From the NCBI RefSeq assembly GCF_000715075.1, contig NC_134082.1, forward strand, positions 191,631,948 through 191,695,947: a stretch of 64,000 bases of DNA, read 5' to 3'. Positions 9,819-21,162 of this stretch are shown one piece after another. A program made the translations under genes and the position numbers. A model generated the notes under the pieces. The model saw nothing but the letters and a program-made list of their open reading frames with translations, was not told the origin of the DNA and did no database searches. The number at the start of each line of letters is the position of its first letter. Position 1 is the stretch's first letter. This stretch comes from Nicotiana tabacum. Its lineage: Eukaryota > Streptophyta > Magnoliopsida > Solanales > Solanaceae.

Positions 9819-12800
9819 TGTCACACCTCCTTTTTCCGCCCTCGCGAGGGTACAGGAGTTTTTTCCAATTAAAGGACAGTCGAAACGGGATTTATTTCTT
9901 TATTTCAGAGTCGCCACTTGGGAGATTTAGGGTGTCCCAAGTCACCTATTTTAATCCCGAATCGAGGAAAAGAATGACTCTGTATTACAGTCTGCGCACC
10001 AGAAATCCGGATAAGGAATTCTGTTAACCCGGGAGAAGGTGTTAGGCATTCCCGAGTTCCGTGGTTCTAGCACGGTCGCTTAACTGTTATATTCGGCTTG
10101 ATTATCTAATATAATACGTATTATAAACTTATGTGCAAATTTTATCTCTTAGCCGCTTTTATTATTCTTTTTATTTATTGTTAGTATTTTACGAAAAATT
10201 GCAACATTGTGAAAACGTATTTCAAATCACGTCGCAATCAATTGCACCCGTGGTTATCGACACATTTCGACTCCGTTGAGATTTAGATTTGGGTTACATA
10301 AATGCACACCCGTATTTAAGGAAATAACATTATTAAATACGCGTCTAGAGCGACTAGCGTGTCATTATTTTGGGTAGGGCCGTGAAATTTGCTAAAACGG
10401 CTCCTCCCTAATTCTAAGCAATTAACTGTACATTTATTGAGGGCCCCGAAATCTATACATTTCATTAAGCGGGGCTCATCTCATTTATTTTAAATGGACA
10501 AATCTTAAAGCGACTACATTTTTTCTATAAAAATTAGTCTCTAAAATAAAGAAAGAAAAATCCTAATTAATTACTAGCTTTTATAATTTTAAGAAAACAT
10601 GACATGCTAATTGCTTGGTTAATACAAATATTGATGGAAAAAAAAGGAATTTTACTCTTAATTTCGAAATTTTAAATAAAATAAAAATTCAACAACTAAT
10701 ATTCAAAATAAACAAATATAGCTAGATTAAAACTCAGCATTGTTATTATTTTTTTTAAAAAAAATATTATTGAGATTAATTATTCACAATCATTTGAAAC
10801 TAGATTTAACCATAATTACTAAAGCTTATTAGAAAGTTTATTAGACTTAAACGTTCTTCTAATCTTGCTTAAGCTCAAGTCATGCCTTAATGCCTAATTT
10901 ACGATATTTAATTTAAATTCATGTTTTAACTAAATTTAGCTACTTGTTCATGATCAACCTACAATCTTGAAGCCTTCATAGCTAGTGAATTAACCTGTTT
11001 TGCCGAACTGATTTATTACAGACTAACTTATGATATTATTTTCTTATTCCAGCTATTATTTAGTAATTCATGAAATAGCTTAAATACAATCAACAAAAGA
11101 AACAAAGAAAAGAAAAACGAAATTAAAACTTCAAATTTTCATTCTTCATATGTAATAATGCTTCATATTTCGGATTACAATAACCAGCTTTTCAGTTGTG
11201 TACCTGATATTGGAAGCAAAAGAAAATGAATATGAGTATCAGCAGCAGCAGTAAAATCAGTACAACACAGCAACAATAGCCCAGCAACAGTAACAAACCA
11301 GTGGAGTAGTAATCCAAAAAAAACAAAATCTTCCAGCTTTGATGAAACAACAATTAATTCTGATTTCAAACAACAAAAGAAAGCAGAATATTTTTTTAGT
11401 TTTTATTTTTATTTTTTGAAAGCTTAAATATTTTTCGGAATTTTTCTATCTCTTAAATGTTCAGCCCTTTTCTCTCTCTTATTTTCAGATTTGTTTCTCT
11501 CTCTCGTATTTGTGTATTTTTTCTCTATCTCTCTGTCTATATTTTTTGATTTCAAGACCTCACATATATAACCCATCCCATAAACCTTTCAATTAATTAA
11601 AATCCATACTTTTCTCTACCCAACCCATTATCTTTCCACTCATCCCCATTACATTAAATAAACATATCACACCACCCCATTTCATTTTGTCCCCCATGCT
11701 TCATTTAAAATAATGCAAGATTCCCCTTTAAATTAAATCTTGTCCCCCTTTATATTAAATAATCATATCACAACCCACCCCATTTCATTTTGTCCCCCAT
11801 GCTTCAAATAAACAATTATAAAATGTACAATTCCTAAACTACCCCTTCCGACCTTACTGAAATTACCAAACTACCCCTGAACGTATTACAAATTTACCAA
11901 ACTACCCATCAGCTATAACACATCAATTAATCAAACTTAACCAAAATATAGACAATATGATCAATTTCTAACAATGTTCAAACAACAATATGAACACGGA
12001 TGAACATCATAACAACAATATCACATGAACATGATTTTAACAACATTTCAACAACAAATCACATGAACACAAATTGAACAACCAAGAACAACTAAAATTT
12101 GATTGAACAATATTTTTAGCAACAACAAACCTATTTTTCGGATTTAAACAACAACAATCAAACAAGTATATTTAGATTCTTAAATTCAATAATATTGAAC
12201 TTAAAATCAACTCTAACAACATTACAACAAACAATTCTTATATTAAACTTTAAACAAGATTATGAGACCAATTCAAGAAATAATCACAAATGATAAACAA
12301 GAAATAAGAAAATCAAACTATACAAATTTCGGATTCAAGATCAATCAAATAAAGTATGAACATGAATGAAAAGATTCAACCACAATAACAAACTTTATTC
12401 AAATTTCGAATTGAACTTAAACAAAACAAATAAACATATTCAAATCACTAATCTTCAAATAATCAATTAATCTTTCTTAATTAAATCCAACAAAAAAAAT
12501 ATAACAAAGATATATGATCATGAATAAAATCTATATTAAACAAACAACGGATTCAAGCGATTTAAACTAAATCTAACAATATTAAACCTAAACTAACAAT
12601 TCCTTTTTTTTTTTGCAAAAATTAAATTAACATGAAATAAACTGAAAATCAATTAATTAAATTTTCATTTGAATCTGAAAATTAAACCAACCAAACATAT
12701 AAACAAACTAAAAAAAAATTATTTCAATGATGAACAAACAAAACAAGAATTGAATCATTTATCGATTTTGGATCCGAAAAATATCAAACAAATTACGGGC

Positions 12801-13932
12801 AAAAAATGAAACTCAAAAACCCACTAACCGGATCGAAACAATGACGAACTTGAACGGAAACAAATCTGCCCGGAAACAAATATCGCACCAAAATCATTTG
12901 ACGCCGAAGACGATCACGAACGGACAAACGAAGAGCTTGAAGGAGAGGTAGCAGACAACCGTGAAAGCGATGCCGGACGGGGCAGCAACAATGCAAAACG
13001 TGAGCAGCAGTAGATGCTGGACGAAGCAGTCACGCAGCATCATGAAGTGAGGAAGAAGAAGAAGCAACGATCAACGTGAACTTGAAGAAGAAGAAACACT
13101 CGCGATCTTGAAGAAGAAGAAGAAACACGGGCGGCGGGTGTGTGTGTGTTGTGTTGCCGTGGTTGTGTGTGTGTATGTGAAGGAGAAGAGGTGGGGGAAG
13201 GGCAGCCATGGATGGGGTGTTTGGATGCTTGAAGAAGAAGAAGAAAAGAGAGAAAGAGAAGGGGGGGGGGGGCGGATGAGAGAGAGGGATTTTTTAGGGT
13301 TTTCTTCCTTTTCTTTTTTTTTGTTTTGTTTTGTTTTGCTTTGTTTTTTTTTTGAAATGCAAGATAGGGGGTGTTGGGTTATGGACCGGGTTGACCCGGT
13401 TTGAAATGGACTGGGTCGTTTGGGAAGATTGGGCCATTTTTTGGGCCTGTGGCTTGAAATCGAAGAAGAGGCCCAATTCCGACTTTCTTTATATTTTCGC
13501 TCTCTTTTCTTCTTTTTATTTCTCTAAAACTAAATTATAAAAATATTTAAATTATTATTAAGAACTAAATTAAGTTATAAAAGTGCAAATTAACTTCCAA
13601 TAACAATTAACGCACAATTAAGTAATAATTAAGCATAAAATTGTATATTTGGACATTAAATGCTAAAAATGCAAACGATGCCTATTTTTGTAAATTTTTA
13701 TTTTTTTGTAAACAAACTTAATTACTAACAAATTATAGAATTAAATCCTACATACAAAATGCGATATATTTTTGTATTTTTTATTAATTTAGCAAATAAA
13801 CATGCATAGACAAATACAAATAATTATTCAAAATATCACAAAATATCACAAAATTGCACACCAAGGAAAATTATTTTATTTTTGAATTTTTGGGGAGTAA
13901 TTCTCATATTGGGCAAAAATCACGTGCTTACA
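9819..13932 (-). repeat. 5' LTR of element A (4,114 bp)
   Basis: The plus-strand ends are TGTCACACCTCC at 9,819 and CACGTGCTTACA at 13,932, so the minus strand reads TGTAAGCACG...GGTGTGACA, the canonical TG...CA. Nearly the same sequence in reverse complement forms solo LTR D (21,163-25,659), which fixes both ends. Inside are AT-rich tracts, a GC-richer purine block with a G12 run near 13,260, and a TATA-like TTATATATG on the minus strand (about 11,564-11,572). The many short open frames inside are not genes. Confidence 0.88.
11564..11572 (-). promoter_or_regulatory. TATA-like box in LTR A
   Basis: Minus-strand GTTATATATGTG lies about 2.4 kb from the LTR start, followed downstream by a CT/GA-rich stretch (about 11,460-11,540), a plausible R-region start. 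The solo LTR D has only GAGTTATAAG at the equivalent place. The position is consistent with a promoter but unproven. Confidence 0.35.
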
Positions 13933-16900
13933 GTAAGCATCCTGATTTTATAATGAGAGCAGTACGTCGTTCTACTTGGAACAACTTGAACAAAATAACC
14001 ACAACAATCTTATGAGCCAATTTTAACATGCCATGATGTAGCAAATAAACAGTTCTATTTTAGTACAAAACACATGACGACCATTACTAAAGGTTTATTA
14101 CAATGTGAATCGCTTTCAAATAACTTCACGAAACAAATTACCAAAACTGAAATTAATCTAACTATCCTATTAACCTAACATAAAACTAAATACAACCACT
14201 GCTCGAGATCACAAGCTTATATACATTCAAGACATATCGAGTGATAATCTAGCTAATAAAAAAAATAGTTCAGTTTATTTATACAATTATGTCAAATAGA
14301 ACTAACAACTGCATTTCCATTTCATCTCAACTTCAACTTCAAATTCGGGCCTACATCAACACATGTTTTTTAGAATATGTACGTGGAAAGGGAATACAAT
14401 GGAGAAGAAGAGGGAGTGATCAGCACAACAGATAGCACATCACAACAGCAACAGTAACAAATATCCAACAGCAACTCAGGAAAACCAGTTAAAAATTTCC
14501 CAGCTATACCAAACAGCAACACAAACAAACCAACACAACAATAACAGCACCCAAAATAAACCTAACTTGAAACCAACTTCAAACCAAAAAAGTAGCAGAA
14601 ACCCAGTCCAAGAGTCAACTTTAACTAGACAACACACTAGTTTCAACTTCAGGAAGGAAACCAAACAGCTACGACAGACCCAACTTACTCAAAATCAAAT
14701 AAGCAACAACTCTGGACCCCAATGGCACAGTATCAAGCTCCATGAATTCCTAACCTTTTTTCCTTTTTAAACTGATTCTCCCAAGCTAAAGAAGAAACAA
14801 GAGCTAACTTAACATCTATCTTAGACTGATTTTAGGACCCCTTTCCATTTATTTTCAAACGTGTGACTTCTTGAAAGGGTGGTGATTTCAAAAGCCAACC
14901 CTTTTTAAACTCTCAAACAGTGATCTTTTTTCAGATTCAAAAGCCCCCTCAGATTGCTCTCCTTTTCTGCCTTAAGGTCTGGCCCAAAAAAAGAACCAAG
15001 CCCAGACTCAAAAAAGGATCCCCCCTCTTTAACTCTGTCCATACCCCCTTTTATACCAAACTACAGCCCCCTTTTTACAGCTCTTAGGAGCACTTAGCTA
15101 ATTAGGAAAGTATTTCTGCCCACTACTACATGTTTTGTTCTCCTTTTAATTCACTTGTTCCCCACTAGAGTATGTCTTTTCCCATTATCCCTTGTCTTTT
15201 CCTTATTTAATTGTTCAAATAGGTATGTGCAACATATTTTAATCAATTCCTTTTAAGCCTTTAATACCATTATGTTATGTTCCCCATTAACGCTAAACAA
15301 TTGCATTAGTTTAATGTTAATTAAGTGCTTAGTGGACAGAGCACTCAAATTAATCATTTTTTAAAACTTTAAATCCCCAAATACCCCTGAAACTACTGAA
15401 ATTACCATTCTACCCCATCAGTTATATCCAATCCTCCTAATCAATTAACCAAACTATAGCAGCCATAACCAATCTTAAGTGGGAAATCCTAACAATTGAA
15501 TAATCAAATCATATGAGACTAACTCCCAATTAACAACACTTAGAAATCAGTTCTTCATGGTCAGATTCATATCAACATTCAAGATCAGATTCATATCAGA
15601 ACAACATAAAGATTCATCAAACTCAAATCACAATTTAAGCTTGAAACTCAATTCAAACAAAATATCATCAAAATAAAGATTCAGTGATTACACTAACACA
15701 CTTCTAGATTAAACCTAAACAAGAACAAATGAACATTGTTAACATACTGAATGAAAACAACTGAATTTATATGTAAAATGATGAACAACAAAGCAAACAA
15801 GGAACCAGACATCACAGAAAGTGAGATCATTTGAACCAGTAATACTAGTAACCAATTACAAGACTAGACACAGTTTGTATGCAAGAACATTACGGGCACT
15901 GACCTTTACAGCCAAACTAAAAAGACAAATCTACTTAAACGATGCAACATATGCCAATTGACCAAGACGAGAAAAAAACTGGACCAGAAAAAGGTCCGAA
16001 AGAGGAAGAGGATTAATTGACCTAAATGACGAACTAATCAGTCAGAAATAGGACAACAATAAAAGAAAAGGCAAACCAAACAGAAATACCTCGAAACTTC
16101 ATACCAAACCCAACCCGTTTCAGTCGACACCTCATCTTGAAAGATTTGAAGCCAAAACGGACCTTAATCGAGTGTTCTCGACTGAGAACACTCGACTAAG
16201 GTCGATTAACAGCCTCAAAATTCTCCTAATTTTGGATAGGTTCCAGTCTTGGTCCTTTTAGGGTTTGCTAGTCGATTTAAGCTCCGACTAGTTCTAATGG
16301 GATTCGAACAAAAGTAAGGGTGGTTTGGGAATGAAGGAGGTCAGGTGGAGCTGGTATGTGACTTTGGGACTGGTTGGGTAAGTTTAGGGTTTTGCTCGAA
16401 TCTTCGATTGAAGATTCGAGAAGTTGTAGTATGATTCGAGGTTAAAGGGGTATAGATTTGGACTGGGGGGTCAACGTGGTTTAGGGGTGTGAGTTTGGTG
16501 GTCACCGGCGTTGTTGCCGCTAGGTTTACGACGAAGGAATTTGGTGGCGGCTAGGGTTTCGAGGGGTCGTCTCTGAGAGAGACGACTGAACAGGGGGGTG
16601 TTTGGAAATGAGAGGGGGGGTAAGGGGTTCAAGTATTTTGGTATATTAGATCGAGGGGATTAATGTGAGCCGTTGGATTACAAAATCCAACTGCTCTGAT
16701 CAGGCCCAAGCGAAATGTGGTCGTTTTGTTTAAGTGCTGGGGCGGGTTTGGGCTAAACCGAGTACAGGGACGGGGTTGGGTTGTGTTTGGGTAAGAGATG
16801 ATCATGGCCATTGGATTGATTCAATCCAATGGCCTTGACTAAGAGTGACCAAACGACGTCGTTTTAAGACGTCTCTGGCCAGGCCAACTGGACCTGGTAA

Positions 16901-17405
16901 ATGGGTGATTTGGGCCTGATTTTTGGTCCAAAAAATTGGCCCAATCCGATTTTCACTCTTTTCTTCTTTTTCTTTCATTTTCCTTTTAATTCCTAAATAC
17001 TAAAATTCCTAAAATAAATTGTAAAAAACAAAATTAACTTAGAAAATACTAATTGACCTTTAACAATAAATATCGCACCAAAATAAAATATTAATTACAA
17101 ACAAAATCGGGCACTTGGACATTAAATGCCAAAAATACAAAAAATATGTATTTTTGTGATTTTCTTTATTTTAAAACCAAACTATGGTTAATTAATTCCT
17201 AATTGTAAAATTAAATCCTAAATGTGCATGCAACATATATTTTGTATTTTTCCTTTAATAAAATAAAAATAAACATGCACAGACAAATACAGATAATTAA
17301 CAACATGCCACAAAAAAACTCTCAAAATTTCGTATAAAGGAAAAATTATTTTATCTTGATTTCTTTTGGAGTAGTTCTTTGTGAAGCAAAAATCACGTGC
17401 TCACA
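13933..17405 (-). repeat. LTR B: remnant of a related Ogre/Tat-type LTR, split by element A
   Basis: The right end AAAATCACGTGCTCACA (17,405) matches the ends of LTRs A and D, and the interior shares blocks with them: the tract reading 'accccatcagttatatcca', the GGCCCAAT...CCGATTTTC block near 16,950, and the CAGCAACAGTAACAAA tract near 14,450. No TGTCACACC end is present. Instead it is cut at 13,933 exactly where element A's LTR ends, so A inserted into it. The missing part should lie beyond the window's left edge. About 3.5 kb is preserved. Confidence 0.75.
16160..16864 (+). other. Cluster of six hairpin-forming inverted repeats in LTR B
   Basis: Arms read from the sequence: 16,160-16,179 with 16,184-16,203 (20 bp, one mismatch, 4-nt loop); 16,395-16,405 with 16,410-16,420 (11 bp, loop GATT); 16,566-16,574 with 16,578-16,586 (9 bp); 16,672-16,679 with 16,684-16,691 (8 bp, loop ACAA, core GTTGGATT/AATCCAAC); 16,806-16,819 with 16,821-16,834 (14 bp, core CCATTGGATTGA); and the palindrome AAACGACGTCGTTT (16,851-16,864). 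All but the first are perfect. Confidence 0.8.
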
Positions 17406-19013
17406 TTCGAAATAACACCCTTTTAAGGCCAAGGTCCTTCGCCAAAAAGAGAAGAGTTCGACCTCGATCGAACAACGACGGGTTACTATTTCCATAATTT
17501 CGAAATAACACCCTTTAAGGGCAAGGGCCTTCGCCAAAATGAGAAGAGTTCGACCTCGATCGAATAACGACGGGTTACTATTTCGATAAGTTCGAAATAA
17601 CACCTTTTAAGCCCAAGGGCCTACGCCAAAAAGAGAAGAGTTCGACCTCGATCGAACGACGATGGGTTACTATTTCGATAAGTTCGAAATAACACCTTTT
17701 AAGGCTAAGGGCCTTCGCCAAAAAGAGAAGAGTTCAACCTCGATCGAACGGCGACGAGTTACTATTTAGATAAGTTTGAAATAACACCCTTTAAGGCCAA
17801 GAGCCTTCGCCAAAAAGAGAAGAGTTCGACCTCGATTGATCAACGATGACTTACTATTTCGATAAGTTCGAAATAATACTCTTTAAGGCCAAGGGCCTTG
17901 CCAAAAAGAGGAGAGTTCGACCTCGATAGAACAACGACGGGTTACTATTTCGATAATTCAAAATAACACCCTTTAAGGCCAAGGGCCTTCACCAAAAAGA
18001 GAAGAGTTCGACCTCGATCGAACAACGACGGGTTACTATTTTGATAAGTTCGAAATAACACCCTTTAAGGCCAAGGGCCTTCGCCAAAAAGAGAAAAGTT
18101 CGACCTCGATCGAACAATGACGAGTTACTATTTCGATAAGTTTGAAATAACACCCTTTAAGACCAAGGGCCTTCGCCAAAAAGAGAAGTGTTCGACCTCG
18201 ATCAAATGACGACGGGTTACTATTTTGATAAGTTCGAAATAACACCCTTTACGGCCAAGGGCCTTCGCCAAAAAGAGAAGAGTTCGACCTGGAACGAACA
18301 ACAACGGGTTACTATTTCGATAAGTTCGAAATAACACCCTTTAAAGCCAAGGGCCTTCGCCAAAAAGAGAAAAGTTTGACCTCGATTGAATAACTACGAG
18401 TTACTATTTTGATAAGTTCGAAATAATACCCTTTTAAGGCCAAGGGCCTTCGCTAAAAAGAGAAGAGTTCGATCTCGATCGAACAACAACGGGTTACTAT
18501 TTCGATAAGTTCGAAATAACACCCTTTAAAGCCAATGGACTTTGCCAAAAAGAGAAGAGTTCGACCTCGATCGAACAACGATGGGTTACTATTTCGAAAA
18601 GTTCGAAATAACACCCTTTTAAGGCCAAGGGCCTTCGCCAAAAAGAGAAGTGTTCGACCTCGATCAAACAACGATGGGTTGCTATTTCGATAAGTTCGAA
18701 ATAACACCCTTTAAGGCCAAGGTCCTTCGCCAAAAATAGAAGAGTTTGACCTCGATCCAACGACGACAGGTTACTATTTCGATAAGTTCGAAATAACACC
18801 CTTTAAAGCCAAGGGCCATCGCCAAAAAAATGAGTTCGACCTCGATCGAACGACTACGGGTTACTATTTCGATAAGTTTGAAATAACACCCTTTAAGGCC
18901 AAGGGCCTCCGCAAAAAGGGGGGAAGAAGAACTCGACCTCTATCGAACGATGATGGGTGACTATTTTGATAAGTTCGAAATAACACCCTTTAAGTCCATA
19001 AACCATCGCCAAT
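17406..19013 (+). repeat. ~92-bp tandem array, about 17 units
   Basis: A unit such as TTCGAAATAACACCCTTTAA, then GGCCAAGGGCCTTCGCC, AAAAAGAGAAGAGTTCGACC, TCGATCGAACAACGACGGGT and TACTATTTCGATAAG repeats every 91-93 bp; the GGTTACTATTT landmark lies at 17,481, 17,573, 17,665, 17,757, 17,849, 17,940 and 18,031. Units differ by scattered substitutions. Each has two small dyads, AAGGCCAAGGGCCTT and TCGATCGA. The left edge is cut by LTR B, so the array was longer. Tat-lineage elements are known to carry such arrays in their 3' untranslated region, and this one lies downstream of the element C gene. Confidence 0.92.
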
Positions 19014-19499
19014 GAGGAAGTGCGAAATATTTCCAAGGCCAAGAATCATCGGAAATTTCAAAAGACCGGGACTCGCCGTGCGAAAATCTATCTCGCACCG
19101 GAATCACGCGAAACGAAAACAAGAATAGATTACATAGCAAATAACAATGAAAAATTTTCCTTTATACAAAGTCTCCGCGCAAATGGTTGCGGATTACATG
19201 AGGCCCAAGTCAACAGTCTAAAATATTAAAAAAATAAAAGGAACAACGATAATCGACTACGATCAAAAAATTGGGAAGAAAATAACCAACAAAAAACAAA
19301 TCAATACCACTATCCCTCTACTCTGTATCGTCATCGCCACCCTTTCCACTGCCATCTCCAGGAAGTTCTCCTTCGGCATCCGCGCCCCAATTAGCTTCTG
19401 GCATCACCGCATCATACCCGCAATTGTCGCGAGCCTCCCGCGCTTTCACTTGCGCTTCTTCATATGCAGCCTCAGTCACAGTACACAACTTCATCAACT

Positions 19500-19501
<2 letters not shown>

Positions 19502-19560
<59 letters not shown>
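19502..19560 (+). repeat. (TA)n microsatellite
   Basis: About 29 uninterrupted TA dinucleotides inside the element C gene remnant; prone to length change and cruciform formation. Confidence 0.95.
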
Positions 19561-19561
<1 letters not shown>

Positions 19562-19563
<2 letters not shown>

Positions 19564-21157
19564 GCCTTGTGCTTCGGTGTAAACCCAAAGCTCGTGCATA
19601 TGGCGGGGAATGGCGGTGTATGAAGATTCAATCTGAGCCAACAGTCGCCTCTTTTTTGCCTCTAGTATTGCGACCCGATCTCCCAGAACCAGTGCCTCTT
19701 TATCAATCTCGTCGATGCGCTCCTCGAGCCTTGCCTACATGAGGGTAGTCGTCGCTCTTTCCGACTCATGTTCGAACTGGAGAACACGGATGGTGCTCTC
19801 CAGGGCCGCCGCCCTCGCTGAAGCCGCGGACCAAGCACTCTAGATGCTCTCCAACCCAATGACCTTGTTCTCCAGCGCGATCAATTTCTCCATCCGTTCC
19901 ACGCTCAACGCCTCGACCTTGATCAAGTTCTAATCCATTTTTCGACTGCATTGACCTCAATTTTTCCTATAGATGCTCGTATTCTACGGTGACTCCCTTG
20001 CCCAGCTCGAGCTCCTCGTCCTTCATTCAAAGTTGCTCCTCAAGCACACTCCTGCTGCGGATAGCTTGCATCAACTCCTGGTCTCTTTTCTCCAACTCCT
20101 CACCAAGAGCCCGATTACCGGGGTTTGCCTTCAGCCGCTCATGCATCTTGCGGCACCTGTTGTGGTAGCAACGATATTTCTCCAACATCTTCAAGAAAAT
20201 CTTTGCCCGAATATTGGCCCTGCGAATGCTTTCCACTTCCACCATATTCGTCTAAAAAATGTAAAGACGGGTTAGAATCGTATCATTAAAGAAAGGCGAG
20301 GGAAAAGCGAATGTAAGTATAACATACTCTCAAGCCCATAGCAGCCACCTCATCCATCAAATCAATATCAGGAAAGGATCGAAGGGCCGCATTCTCTGTT
20401 GCGGAGCATAACATGTTGAACTGCGGCACCAGATCCTCTGTGTCCCCCAAAAGATTGGTATCCGAAGGGATCTCAAGAATACAAGTCGAGCCTCTCGCAC
20501 GAACCACCGAGTGAGTAAGGCCCTCCTCAAACATCCTGACATCATCATGGACGAGGTCCGATTTGGATTCGTAATCGTCGACTACCACGCCTTTCCCTCT
20601 TTCGGCAGCCGAAGAGGAAGCATGATCAATTATAGAGGATGAGGGTACGTCCGAAACTATAACGGCGAACCCAAAAATCTGATCTTCCGCCACGATAGGT
20701 TGCTGACCACCGACAATGGTGGGAATCTCTAACTGAGCCGAGGCAATGGCTGGTTCCATCCCTACATGGGAGTTATGACAACCCCCTCTCCAGATCCTGT
20801 CATCGAGAGTCGTCTAGATGAATCACTATTGGGGGCGCAGTCTCAAACTCCACTCATCGTCTCTTCGTTGACCCCTCCTCTTCCCCAGTAGACGAAGATT
20901 CACCTATCGGGCGAGCAATGCAGGTCGGGAATTTGGCCTGAGAAGTGGCCCTCGCAGGAGTAACCAAGGCTACAGACTCAACTGAAGCAGCCCTCTACAA
21001 AGGTCGGGCGATGGGTAGCGCGACAGGGTGAGTAGATGAGGCCGGCTAACGAAAAGCTAACGGATGAGCTCTTGCTCTCCGCACTCTCCCTAACATTGAC
21101 AAACGACACATAAGAGCTAAGTAAAAAGAGTGGAAGAATAGCAAACAGAAACGTCAT
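19562..21157 (-). pseudogene. Element C gene, 3' exons: acidic linker and coiled coil (nonsense codons)
   Basis: Downstream exons of the PF04195-like gene on the minus strand. One exon (upstream of about 20,325) reads acidic/Ser-rich sequence (MEPAIASAQLEIPTIVGGQ, SSAAERGKGVVVDD, DLMDEVAAMG) and ends in a donor AGA|GTATGTT. The next begins after TTTTTTAG near 20,250 with MVEVESIRRANIRAKIF and continues as a charged coiled coil (KMHERLKANPG, ALGEELEKRDQEL). Further left the coiled coil (ALENKVIGLES, LEERIDEIDKEALVLGDRV) is broken by TAG codons where CAG fits. Coiled-coil tails follow the N-terminal domain in related transposon proteins. No catalytic motif is seen and the function is unknown. 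The (TA)n tract interrupts the far 3' part. Confidence 0.55.
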
Positions 21158-21162
21158 CTCAC
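21158..21162. repeat. Target-site duplication CTCAC (left of solo LTR D)
   Basis: CTCAC immediately precedes TGTAAGCACG and is repeated at 25,660-25,664. Confidence 0.9.

Larger units (their letters stand above)
1..13932 (-). mobile_element. Ogre/Tat-type Ty3/gypsy LTR retrotransposon A, 5' part (truncated by window edge)
   Basis: Reading the minus strand from 13,932 leftwards gives a 4.1 kb LTR, an 18-nt primer binding site, a 1.6 kb leader, an extra ORF (ORF1), gag, protease, a putative intron, RT/RNase H and the start of a second, archaeal-type RNase H. Integrase and the 3' LTR lie beyond position 1. An ORF upstream of gag, a spliced intron between protease and RT, a second RNase H and very long LTRs are known hallmarks of the Ogre/Tat lineage. 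Coding parts carry one frameshift and three TAG stops, so this copy is not autonomous as it stands. It sits inside a related LTR (13,933-17,405), with 13,933-13,937 as the presumed target-site duplication; the other copy is outside the window. Confidence 0.88.

Noticed and set aside
13108..13404. 98-codon Gly/Glu/Phe-rich frame
   Set aside because: Low-complexity purine tract within LTR A (G12 run, TTTTG repeats).
17406..18800. Several 70-100-codon minus-strand open frames (MLFRTYRNSNPSLF...)
   Set aside because: They are translations of the 92-bp array in successive frames; repetition alone keeps them open.
17406..19013. CRISPR-like array
   Set aside because: The whole 92-bp unit is repeated with no unique spacers, and the setting is a plant nuclear genome.
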